From Cyanobacteria bacterium SZAS LIN-3 (lineage in GTDB: Bacteria > Cyanobacteriota > Vampirovibrionia > Obscuribacterales > Obscuribacteraceae): a stretch of DNA of 64,000 nt. This document shows positions 8,656 to 16,815 of this stretch, piece after piece. The stretch covers positions 1 through 64,000 of the forward strand of contig JAFEAV010000003.1 of NCBI GenBank assembly GCA_018266215.1. The letters are read 5' to 3'. Below the pieces are notes generated by a model. The model saw only the letters and a program-made list of their open reading frames with translations. It made no database searches and was not told the origin of the DNA. The translations under genes were made by a program, and so were the position numbers. Every line of letters starts with the position of its first letter. The first letter of the stretch is position 1.

Positions 8656-10002
8656 ATGACTACCGTGACGAGTGCTAAGTCTGATTCTTACTGGACCGAC
8701 CATCTTTTGCGACGGGCGGGTTTTGGCACGACATTAAAAGAGCAGAGCTACTACCGCGATCTTGGTTACGACGGCACTCTCAAGGAGCTCTTACATCCCG
8801 AATCGGTCAGCGATGAGGCCCTCGATAAGATACTTTACGAGCAAAATTTTGATTTTACCGATCTGGGCGACCTGCGCCGATGGTGGATTTATCGCATGAC
8901 TTTCACCCGGCGACCCCTGGCGGAAAAACTCACCCTCTTCTGGCACGGACACTTTGCCACTTCCAACGCCGGCAAGGTGAACAGTCCCTATTTGATGTAT
9001 CAGCAAAATCTGACTTTTCGCAATCAGGGCCTGGGTAATTTCCAGGACCTGCTGCTGGCGGTTTCAAAAGATCCGGCCATGATTCTCTATCTGGATAATC
9101 AGCAAAACACAAAAAACAAGCCCAACGAAAATTATGCGCGCGAAGTGATGGAGTTGTTTACCATGGGCATCGGCAACTACACCGAGCCCGATGTAAAGGA
9201 GGCGGCGCGTGCTTTTACAGGCTGGATGGCTCCCAATGGTTTTTATTTCAATCGCAAGCAGCACGATATTGGGGCAAAAACTTTTCTCGGTCAAACCGGC
9301 AATTTCGGTGGAGAAGACATAGTCAAAATACTGGCCGCCAGGCCGGAAACAGCAAAATTCATCAGTAAAAAGCTGATTACTTATTTTTGCATGGACGACC
9401 CCGCGGATAATTTTGTGCAGAAAGTATCCGATGTCTATTTGAGCAGCAAGCAGGATATTCGCAGCGTCTTGCAGTGTATTTTTACTTCGGATGAATTTCG
9501 CTCGGACAAATCGTATCACTGCAAAATCAAGAGTCCGGCCGAGTATGTGATCGGCACGATGAAACTCTTGCAGGTTGACAAAATCGATGGTGATTTGCCG
9601 GCGGTCATGGCGCGCATGGGGCAAAATCTTTTTGAGCCACCCAATGTAAAAGGCTGGGACGGCGGCATGGCCTGGATTGCCACCGATACATTGATGGAGC
9701 GCTTCAATTTTGCCGCCCGCATCAGTACGCAAAAATTTGATGCTAAGGAAGGCTATATCAATCCGGCCGTCCTGGCCAGTCAATTTAGCTCCAACAGTGC
9801 CAAGGATATGGTTGATCATTTCCTTGCCCGTCTTGTGGACCAGGATGTACCGCCCAGTGCGCGTAAGCAACTGCTGGCCTATGTATCAACAACGCTTGAT
9901 GGACAGGTGGCTGCCACCCTGCCCGATGCTAAAACGCTCGAGGCAAAAATGCGCGGTTTGCTCCATTTGATTATGACCCTGCCCTCGTACCAACTAGCTT
10001 AA
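8656..10002 (+). CDS. DUF1800 family protein
   Basis: A 448-residue protein with family landmarks: an N-terminal HLLRRAGFG, the KLTLFWHGHFATS segment near residue 90 and NENYAREVMELFTMG near residue 160. DUF1800 proteins are of unknown biochemical role and almost always sit beside a DUF1501 gene, as here (24-base gap); the pair is thought to act outside the cytoplasm, but this copy has no obvious signal peptide at the ATG used. The start is uncertain, because the best ribosome site lies upstream of an in-frame TGA (see the leader ORF). Confidence 0.88.
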   Translation: MTTVTSAKSDSYWTDHLLRRAGFGTTLKEQSYYRDLGYDGTLKELLHPESVSDEALDKILYEQNFDFTDLGDLRRWWIYRMTFTRRPLAEKLTLFWHGHFATSNAGKVNSPYLMYQQNLTFRNQGLGNFQDLLLAVSKDPAMILYLDNQQNTKNKPNENYAREVMELFTMGIGNYTEPDVKEAARAFTGWMAPNGFYFNRKQHDIGAKTFLGQTGNFGGEDIVKILAARPETAKFISKKLITYFCMDDPADNFVQKVSDVYLSSKQDIRSVLQCIFTSDEFRSDKSYHCKIKSPAEYVIGTMKLLQVDKIDGDLPAVMARMGQNLFEPPNVKGWDGGMAWIATDTLMERFNFAARISTQKFDAKEGYINPAVLASQFSSNSAKDMVDHFLARLVDQDVPPSARKQLLAYVSTTLDGQVAATLPDAKTLEAKMRGLLHLIMTLPSYQLA

Positions 10003-10025
10003 GGATTACTATAAGGATCAGCCGC

Positions 10026-11285
10026 ATGGGTTCAACCAACGCCTCTAGAAGAAAATTTTTGCTCTCCGGACTCGGCCTTGTAGGCGCCGGAATGTTTGGT
10101 CCGGACATCCTCGGCTTCCTCGCCCAGCAGGCGCAGGCGGCACCACGGGTGGTGGGCGGCTCGAAAATTCTAATCATCATTCAAATGTCCGGGGGCAATG
10201 ACGGCCTCAATACGGTCATACCCTACGCCGATCCCGCCTACCTCAAAGTGCGGCCGACAATCGGCATCAAGCCCGATGTTGTTTTGAAATTAAACGACAA
10301 AGTTGGGCTAAATCCAAACATGGGTCCCTTCCAGGATTTGTATAAGGCCGGCAAACTGGTCATTGTTCAGGGTGTTGGTTATCCCAGTCCTAATCGATCG
10401 CATTTTCGCTCGATTGAAATCTGGCAGACTGCCGAGCCCAAGAAGGTCAAGGACACCGGCTGGATCGGCCGCTATCTGGACCTGGCCAACAGCGGCAAAT
10501 CAACCGTCGACAATATTTTCCCAGCTATAAATGTCGATCCTATTTTGCCCAAGACTCTGTCGGCGCAAAAAGTGGTTGTACCTTCAATCAGCGACGTCAA
10601 AAATTTCACCTTCAAGGCCGACCCCCGGTACGAAGCCGACCGCGCTGCTCAGCTGGCTACGTTCAATAATATCTATGCCAAGTATCCGTCCAATCGACCA
10701 TATGTGGAAGAACTTCGCCGCGTTGGACTCGATACAACTCAGGCTTCCGATTCCATTGCCAAAATGGTGGCCAGCTATAAAGACGGTGCTAAATATCCAA
10801 ACAATGGCTTTGGCCGCGGCATGCAGTTCATTGCACAGTTGATCGTCGGCGGTGTTAACTGCAATATTTATAATATTTCAATGGGTGGATTTGATACCCA
10901 TACCAATGAGCAGCGCGCCCATGAGAATCTTTTCCGAACTTTGACCGGTGGTATACAAGCTCTTCAAAGCGACCTTGAAGCCCATGGACTGGACAAAGAC
11001 GTAGTGATGATGACCTTCAGCGAGTTTGGGCGCAGGGTCGGTGAAAACGGTGGTCGTGGTACCGACCACGGTGCCGCCGGTCCGATGTTTGTCATTGGCT
11101 CTGGTGTTAAATCCGGTGTCATCGGCGATCAACCAAGCTTGACCGAGCTAGATGATGGTGATTTGAAATACAAGATTGATTTCCGAAATGTCTATGCCAC
11201 GGTCCTTGACCGCTGGCTAGGTGCTGACAGCAAGGCCGTTCTGGGCGATAAATATGATGGTCTGGACCTTTTCCAGCGGACTTAA
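10026..11285 (+). CDS. DUF1501 family secreted protein (Tat substrate)
   Basis: A 419-residue protein with a twin-arginine signal (SRRKFLL at 7-13), a hydrophobic stretch and a QAQA-A cleavage region near residue 40, so it is probably exported folded. The C-terminal SEFGRRVGENGGRGTDHG segment is typical of DUF1501, which has a sulfatase/alkaline-phosphatase-like fold. Its function is not established. It is the second gene of the DUF1800/DUF1501 pair and is surely co-transcribed with it. A small inverted repeat (AACACT/AGTGTT) follows the stop but has no T tract. Confidence 0.9.
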   Translation: MGSTNASRRKFLLSGLGLVGAGMFGPDILGFLAQQAQAAPRVVGGSKILIIIQMSGGNDGLNTVIPYADPAYLKVRPTIGIKPDVVLKLNDKVGLNPNMGPFQDLYKAGKLVIVQGVGYPSPNRSHFRSIEIWQTAEPKKVKDTGWIGRYLDLANSGKSTVDNIFPAINVDPILPKTLSAQKVVVPSISDVKNFTFKADPRYEADRAAQLATFNNIYAKYPSNRPYVEELRRVGLDTTQASDSIAKMVASYKDGAKYPNNGFGRGMQFIAQLIVGGVNCNIYNISMGGFDTHTNEQRAHENLFRTLTGGIQALQSDLEAHGLDKDVVMMTFSEFGRRVGENGGRGTDHGAAGPMFVIGSGVKSGVIGDQPSLTELDDGDLKYKIDFRNVYATVLDRWLGADSKAVLGDKYDGLDLFQRT

Positions 11286-11404
11286 TCGGGCCTGTCGCGC
11301 AACACTTGCACCAGTGTTTGACCGGAAGAATCTACGCCCGGCCGAATTAATAGACTTAGATTGTCCTACCCCGGTCAACTGAGTTTCTTTTAGGAGTAAA
11401 AACT

Positions 11405-12715
11405 GTGCGCAAGTTTCTGGCGACCGCATTGGCGGCCGCGATGTTGGGCGGATACTCGCCTGTTTGGGCTGCTGTGCCGGCCCCAAAGGAGAAGAAGATG
11501 CAATCTCACGCAATGCATGCCAGGAGCTATGTCGCTCCGAAAGTCGAAGGGTATCTGGTTGAGGGCGATCTGTGCAAAGGTGAGCGAGAGCTGCTTGCCC
11601 GGCTGGATAAACATGCTGATGATGATCAAGCCCGTTTTGGTCTGGGCATGTTGCAATTTCTGCGCGGGGTGGAGGGGCTGTTTCAGGATTGCTATCGCTA
11701 CGGCTTGCGTAACTATCTGGAAGATGGCTTCCGGGGCCCGTTCTGGCGGGTGCCGCTTAAGACTAACCCGCATCCGGAAACCGTTAGCTATCAGCAGGCG
11801 CGAGCGATGATTGAAAAATTTGAGGCTCATTTGAAGCGAGCCGAAGCCAATCTTGGTGCCGTTACTAGCGCTGACGTTAAACTGCCCCTGCATTTTGGGC
11901 TCATACGACTGGACCTCGACGGTGACGGTGTCACCAGCGAGGAGGACAGTCTCTGGCGCATTTATACGAGCCTGACACCAAACAACGCCAATATCACCGA
12001 AGAGCAGGCGCGGGAATTTTTCATCAAATTTGATCGCGGTGATGTGCACTGGTTGCGCGGCTATTGCAATGTTTTTCTGGCTCTCTGCAATATGTTTCTC
12101 GCATACGACAGCCAGGAGACTTTTGACAGGGCCGGGCAGTTGCTCTACGCCAGACCGCAGACGCCGTTTGTGGGCGGGCTTTGTAAGGGCAAAGTGCTGA
12201 AGCGTCATTTTGGCGGCCTGGGCGATGATGCCTGGCTGGATTTGATTGCTTTTGCTCATTCTTTGAGGTGGAAGCTGGTCGAGCCCGGGCGTATGGAGGC
12301 GGCGCTGCATAACTGGGAGATGGTTATTGCCCAGAGTCGCGAGACCTGGAAGTGGATCATGGCCGAGACTGACGATGACCATGAATGGCTGCCCAATCCC
12401 AGGCAAACCGGGGTCTTGCCCGGGGTGCGTGTGACGGATGAAATGGTCCATTCCTGGATGGAGATCATGGACGAGAACGAGAAGATACTGGCGGGCAAGG
12501 TGCTCATACCGTTCTGGCGTGGGGCCAAGGGTGAGGGCGTGAATGTGCGCCGGATTTTCCTTGAGCCCCGGGACTTCGAGCTGGCCTACTGGGTCCAGGG
12601 CAGTGACGCCCTACCGTATGTGGAGGTCGGCCCGCTCACCAGGGGCGACGACTGGAGGCGAACCACCTCCGCCTTTGGCAATCATTTCCCGGGATTTGCT
12701 TTCTATTTCAACTAG
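11405..12715 (+). CDS. Secreted protein with an EF-hand-like loop, unknown function
   Basis: It starts with GTG at 11405, 7 bases after AGGAG. The 436 residues begin with a signal peptide (about 1-22, ending VWA-A). A calcium-loop-like segment DLDGDGVTSEED lies at 170-181. The rest is helical with many Trp, Arg and Asp residues and has no catalytic motif that I recognise. A strong terminator follows 34 bases after the stop, so this is a single gene or the end of the DUF1800/DUF1501 unit (119-base gap). Confidence 0.65.
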   Translation: MRKFLATALAAAMLGGYSPVWAAVPAPKEKKMQSHAMHARSYVAPKVEGYLVEGDLCKGERELLARLDKHADDDQARFGLGMLQFLRGVEGLFQDCYRYGLRNYLEDGFRGPFWRVPLKTNPHPETVSYQQARAMIEKFEAHLKRAEANLGAVTSADVKLPLHFGLIRLDLDGDGVTSEEDSLWRIYTSLTPNNANITEEQAREFFIKFDRGDVHWLRGYCNVFLALCNMFLAYDSQETFDRAGQLLYARPQTPFVGGLCKGKVLKRHFGGLGDDAWLDLIAFAHSLRWKLVEPGRMEAALHNWEMVIAQSRETWKWIMAETDDDHEWLPNPRQTGVLPGVRVTDEMVHSWMEIMDENEKILAGKVLIPFWRGAKGEGVNVRRIFLEPRDFELAYWVQGSDALPYVEVGPLTRGDDWRRTTSAFGNHFPGFAFYFN

Positions 12716-12749
12716 AAAAGTCATGATTTAATCTCAGGTATATCTGCAA

Positions 12750-12788
12750 ATGCCGTCCGGTGGGGTTTCTTTCCGGGCGGCATTTTTT
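12750..12788 (+). terminator. Intrinsic terminator after the 11405 gene
   Basis: An 11-pair stem (12750-12760 with 12773-12783, one G-T pair) is followed by six T's. It overlaps the 5' extension of the following ORF and so supports that gene's later start at 12867. Confidence 0.85.
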
Positions 12789-12866
12789 GTCCGCGCGGGA
12801 TTGTCACGAGATGCTCACGTCTTGGATCGTAGATTAAACGCATCCCCCAAGTCGCAGGTAATATCC

Positions 12867-13583
12867 ATGGCCACTGATGCTGTTACCGTCTCAGACAATA
12901 CTAAGCCCGCCGCTCAGCCCACTGCTTCCGACAATCTGCAGCCGCATACTATGCAGCCCTCCATGGCTGAGATCAATGCCGCCGGCGCCAACGGCAGACA
13001 GGCGGCCCTCGACGCACTTAATAAGCAGTTTGGTCCTCTGACGCTGACCGATGCCGGTGAGAAAAACCTTTGTGATGTTCTGGCCAAGGCTCCCCAGGAT
13101 GCCCGTTCGGCCAATAAGAATCCGGCGACCGGCGCCATTCGTGAGTTTAACTGGCAAGATGGTACCGGTTCGGCCCTGAGCGTTGATCCTAAAAATGGTC
13201 ATGCCGAAGCCTGTGTCATGTACAAAAACGGTACAGTCTCCGCCGTATCCGGTGAATATGACCGCAGTGCAGCTCCGGGCACTATTCCAATCAAGCCCAA
13301 GGATGTTGAAGTCCTGAGCGGCGGCGGCAAACTGGAATTCAAAGCGAAGGAAGACGGCTCCGCGGCACTTTTTGCCACCGACCCCTTCCGCAACACTCAG
13401 GAGTTTCCTGTTAACGGCAATATGAAGGATGTCCTGCGGCAGGCTACCGGCAACAAGGACTTCAAAGTCCTCTGGGGTGAGACCGGACCCAATGGTTTGA
13501 GCTTCATGCCTACTTCGGCTAACGATTCGCCTGCCAAAGCTAAGCAAGTGGAAGATTGGAAAGCCCGTCACCACGTGCAGTAG
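12867..13583 (+). CDS. Protein of unknown function (Ala/Asp/Lys-rich, soluble)
   Basis: I start at the ATG at 12867 (MATDAV), because the upstream in-frame extension to 12750 runs through the terminator. The 238-residue product has a Thr/Ala/Pro-rich first 40 residues, no signal peptide and a C-terminal region that looks like beta strands. No family recognised. It is convergent with the epimerase gene, with only 6 bases between their stops. Confidence 0.6.
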   Translation: MATDAVTVSDNTKPAAQPTASDNLQPHTMQPSMAEINAAGANGRQAALDALNKQFGPLTLTDAGEKNLCDVLAKAPQDARSANKNPATGAIREFNWQDGTGSALSVDPKNGHAEACVMYKNGTVSAVSGEYDRSAAPGTIPIKPKDVEVLSGGGKLEFKAKEDGSAALFATDPFRNTQEFPVNGNMKDVLRQATGNKDFKVLWGETGPNGLSFMPTSANDSPAKAKQVEDWKARHHVQ

Positions 13584-13589
13584 GCCTGA

Positions 13590-14468
13590 CTAAAGGGGTG
13601 GCGGTGGTCCGTCCGGGCCGTATTTTGCCAGCTCCTTGAGCAGCGAGCCGAGTGAAAATTTGGGCTTGTACCCGATCGCCTCAGTTGTCGCCGATATGTC
13701 CAGCTTGTGTGGTTTTTCCGCCGGGTCGAGGTCATTTGTCAGGGCCAGGGCATAGTACTGCGGATAGTGGCGCTTGAAAGTTGATCCCGCACCTTCGATA
13801 TCCCAGTTGGCCAGCTCTTCATCGGTATATTCATAGGCACCGTCGACGACCAGCGTCAGCGGCGCGGGCAGTCTTTCGCGTGATGCCAGTTTCTCCACGC
13901 TCAGGCAAACTGCTTCGGCCACATCTTCGATGTGGACGGCACCCGACCAAAACCAGCGGGCCCATTCCAGGTAGTCGCGGTAAACGGCTTTGTTCCAGGG
14001 CGGTATAAAGGCTCTGGGGCGCAGTGTGATGACGTTCATGTCATGGCGATCGGCATACATGCCGGCGATTTTTTCGCCCAGTACTTTAGTATGACCGTAG
14101 AGGCCGTTTTGATCGTCGACGCTGGTGCTGGAGATAAAGACCATTTCTTTGATGCCTTCACGAGCGGCTGCCTCAAAAACATTGAAGGTGCCGGTGACAT
14201 TGAGGTCCCAAAATTCATAGGCGTCGCGTTCCTGGCGATACTCGTGGATGCCGTGCCAGGCCGCGATGTGCACGACCATGCCGCAGTCTTGCATGGCCAG
14301 ATGAAGGGCCTCGCGGTCCAGGATGGAGGCGTCGAAGTAGCCGACATCGGGATTGATTTGCTCGGGCAGACGCACGTCTATGACAATGGGCGTGTGGCCC
14401 ATCGCGAGGAGCCGGGAGCAGAGTATTTGGCCCAGATCCCCCGAGCCGCCGGTGAGCAATATATTCAT
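13590..14468 (-). CDS. NAD(P)-dependent epimerase/dehydratase (extended SDR)
   Basis: A 292-residue protein starting at MNILL (ATG at 14468); a longer reading to 14501 lacks support. The Rossmann motif TGGSGDLG is at residues 6-13, and the SDR catalytic Tyr and Lys occur as YGHTK with the preceding Ser in FISSTS. HIEDVAEAV late in the chain is typical of extended SDRs that act on nucleotide sugars. Substrate unknown. The C-terminus ends in a Pro run. No sugar-pathway genes lie nearby. Confidence 0.85.
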   Translation of the reverse strand: MNILLTGGSGDLGQILCSRLLAMGHTPIVIDVRLPEQINPDVGYFDASILDREALHLAMQDCGMVVHIAAWHGIHEYRQERDAYEFWDLNVTGTFNVFEAAAREGIKEMVFISSTSVDDQNGLYGHTKVLGEKIAGMYADRHDMNVITLRPRAFIPPWNKAVYRDYLEWARWFWSGAVHIEDVAEAVCLSVEKLASRERLPAPLTLVVDGAYEYTDEELANWDIEGAGSTFKRHYPQYYALALTNDLDPAEKPHKLDISATTEAIGYKPKFSLGSLLKELAKYGPDGPPPPL

Positions 14469-14620
14469 CAAAATAATTATGCCTCGCCGTCGCGCCGGCA
14501 AACAAATACTTCGTTGTGGCTGATAAATAGTGCGTTTTTACCGGATCGCTTAGTGTTGTAGCCGTTAGGGAACAACTCTCACCGGAGCCACGCCATTCTG
14601 TTTCACTCGAGGCCAGGACA

Positions 14621-15127
14621 ATGGAAGATAAACATCAGTTTGCCGGATTCTGGAAGCGTGTCGGAGCCTACTTGATCGACACCATCATTGTCAGTCTCGG
14701 TATTGGGCTGGTGAGCGCCATCATTTTGTTTCTTTTGATCTTCGTGGTTAAGACCGACTTCGGAGATCGGGTGGTCAGATCGATTGCCTCGATACTTTTA
14801 TATCTGGGATCGTTCGGCATTACCATGCTTTATCATTCGCTTTTTGAAAGCTCTGCTAAGCAGGCGACTCCCGGCAAAATGGCTCTTGGTATTGTCGTTA
14901 CCGATGCCGCCGGACGCCGCATTACATTTTTGCGGGCCCTGGGCAGAAATTTCGGTCGCATCCTCTCCGGTCTCTTCTTTGGATTGGGCTACGTCATTTG
15001 CGGATTCACCGCCAGGCGCCAGGCCATTCACGACCTTGTTGCCAGTACTCTCGTCGTCAATGACAACGCTCCACTGCGCCAGCTCTCCAGTGGCGGCCAG
15101 GGTTTGATCAACCCCGGCACACCATAA
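14621..15127 (+). CDS. RDD family membrane protein
   Basis: A 168-residue protein with three hydrophobic segments (about 15-45, 55-78 and 105-125) and the RDD pattern: an N-terminal FWKRVGAYLIDTIIV with conserved Arg and Asp, then ATPGKMALGIVVTDAAGRR. RDD proteins are membrane proteins of varied or unknown role; some are linked to ion transport. The ATG follows GAGGCCAGGACA. It stands alone. Confidence 0.85.
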   Translation: MEDKHQFAGFWKRVGAYLIDTIIVSLGIGLVSAIILFLLIFVVKTDFGDRVVRSIASILLYLGSFGITMLYHSLFESSAKQATPGKMALGIVVTDAAGRRITFLRALGRNFGRILSGLFFGLGYVICGFTARRQAIHDLVASTLVVNDNAPLRQLSSGGQGLINPGTP

Positions 15128-15219
15128 AAATCAGATAATTCAGCGCCGTCGAAAATTTTGCAACTTTTTTCCTGAGCCTGCGTATTGCTTGATACGCGAC
15201 CGTTTTGGAGAAAAGAACA

Positions 15220-15810
15220 ATGACCGCAAAATTCTGTCTGGCAACAGCCTTATTGTGTTTGACTTTGATGCCCCAGGAGGTTTCCGCCCAGCGCTTCTAC
15301 GCCAGCGGCGCCAATGGGCGCGCTGGTGGCTTTGCTCGTAAGTTTCAGAACGGTGGTGGCGCGGCTGGATTTGCCGGACGGGGCCGCTATGGCAGTGCAG
15401 TCGGCGGCGCAGTAGCTACGCCCTACGGCGGCGGGGCCTTTCATAATGCGCAGCTGACGGGGCCGGAAGGCGGCACTCTCAACACTCGGGGTGCCGGGGC
15501 GTACAAGCCCGGAGTCGGGGCATTTCGCCAGGGACAATTTAGCGGCACGACCGCCAATGGGGGCTCCGGCAGCGGGACATCGGGCTTTAAATACAACGCT
15601 CAAACCGGCCAGGGCACGCAGGCCACCTCGGCGCAGTTTACCTCGGCCAGCGGCCAGAACTACGGCGGCAGTGAGACCACCAGTTGGACAAAGGGGCAGG
15701 GCGGCACAACCGACATACAAACTGATAATCACGGCAGCTATGACGTAGATTGGGCCAAGGGCCAGAAGCCCGTGGTCACCCCGGTACCGGCCACCACACC
15801 GGTCCAATGA
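15220..15810 (+). CDS. Gly/Ala/Thr-rich secreted protein
   Basis: The start is the ATG at 15220 after GGAG (15207-15210). It has 196 residues with a signal peptide (about 1-24, EVSA-Q). The mature protein is low complexity, rich in Gly, Ala, Ser, Gln and Thr, with no Cys after the signal and repeated GxG and FxSGG-like units; it resembles a surface or extracellular matrix protein rather than an enzyme. A six-pair hairpin (15180-15197, GCGTAT/ATACGC) sits just before the ribosome site. No family recognised. Confidence 0.65.
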   Translation: MTAKFCLATALLCLTLMPQEVSAQRFYASGANGRAGGFARKFQNGGGAAGFAGRGRYGSAVGGAVATPYGGGAFHNAQLTGPEGGTLNTRGAGAYKPGVGAFRQGQFSGTTANGGSGSGTSGFKYNAQTGQGTQATSAQFTSASGQNYGGSETTSWTKGQGGTTDIQTDNHGSYDVDWAKGQKPVVTPVPATTPVQ

Positions 15811-15897
15811 CCTCCACCTCTGTGGTAATTGCACCATTGCCCGGCTGTTGGGGGTTGCCTAACATAGAGACTCCCCACAGCTGCAATTGGTCCAGAT

Positions 15898-16815
15898 ATG
15901 GCCCCCGTTTCAAAACCATTAGAAATTGCCCGCCTGGGCATAGTCGTCGGCGAGTTGGTGGCGCCTGAAGCCGTCGTCGCTTCCGAGCGCTTTGTTCAGG
16001 AGTCGCTGGCGGCGATGTTTGCTAAGCCGCAGAAGATGATCGAGGTTTTGCCCAAGCTCGGGCGATTGCTCAGCGCCGCTGGCCATGAAGCGGGCGAGGA
16101 TGGACTGGCCCTGTTTGAGCAGCCCCTGGCCAAAAATCATCCCCTTGCTAATTTGCAGGTGACGAGATTTTTGGGTTCCGGGGAAAGCCAATTCGTCATG
16201 GTAACCGAAAGAAATACCGCCCTGAAACTGGGGCCGGATGCGGTGCTGAGGCCGGTTGCCAATACGCAGTTTGAGGCCCCGGTGCTCAGTCATGGCAAGC
16301 TTACCGACAGCTTGCATTTTTACGAGCAGCCGCTTGGTGTCACCAGTAGTGTCACTGATAAACATGTGGCGCAAGTCATAGGCAAGATCAGGAGCAGTGG
16401 ATACGTAGAAAATGACCTCTGGGATTTTGGTCGCACGAGAACTGACCAGGTGGCTTTGTTTGGACCCAAGCGAGTACCGCTCCTGATTGATCAGGGCAGC
16501 GCGGTGCCTGGCTATGGCACCGTATATGGTGAAAGCGGCCTGGTTGCTCACCCGCAGCAAGCGACGAATTTGGCGTCTATAAGAGAGTTTCTGGCCGACA
16601 GACAAATAGGTCTTATTCCGCGTTCCGCCGTCACACCCAAAAATCCACTATTAGGCGGGGAGCATACCTTCTCCCGTGCTATGTCTGACGGACAGCTGAC
16701 CGACACGCTCGGCGACTATTTATCCATGACTTCGGCGCAGCCGACGATGGCCAGGTACTGGAGTCGCAATGAAGTCGAGCATGCACTGGCCACAATTGCA
16801 CAGGGCGGCAAATAG
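15898..16815 (+). CDS. Protein with a possible degenerate kinase-like fold
   Basis: A 305-residue soluble protein. From about residue 86 several pieces resemble a protein-kinase N-lobe and catalytic region in order: FLGSGESQFVMV (glycine-loop-like), TALKLG (VAIK-like), ENDLWDFGRTRTDQVALFG (catalytic-loop-like) and PLLIDQGSAV (where kinases read IDFG). The HRD triad is absent, so activity is doubtful. It converges on two real Ser/Thr kinases, its stop adjoining the end of the first, which makes a functional link plausible. The kinase-fold idea is my inference. Confidence 0.5.
   Translation: MAPVSKPLEIARLGIVVGELVAPEAVVASERFVQESLAAMFAKPQKMIEVLPKLGRLLSAAGHEAGEDGLALFEQPLAKNHPLANLQVTRFLGSGESQFVMVTERNTALKLGPDAVLRPVANTQFEAPVLSHGKLTDSLHFYEQPLGVTSSVTDKHVAQVIGKIRSSGYVENDLWDFGRTRTDQVALFGPKRVPLLIDQGSAVPGYGTVYGESGLVAHPQQATNLASIREFLADRQIGLIPRSAVTPKNPLLGGEHTFSRAMSDGQLTDTLGDYLSMTSAQPTMARYWSRNEVEHALATIAQGGK

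Noticed and set aside
8455..8703. 82-codon ORF overlapping the arsD start on the minus strand
   Set aside because: It has no family resemblance (not an ArsR), overlaps both the DUF1800 and arsD starts, and looks like a shadow.
12750..12866. N-terminal extension of the 12867 gene
   Set aside because: It runs through a strong terminator; the ATG at 12867 is the better start.
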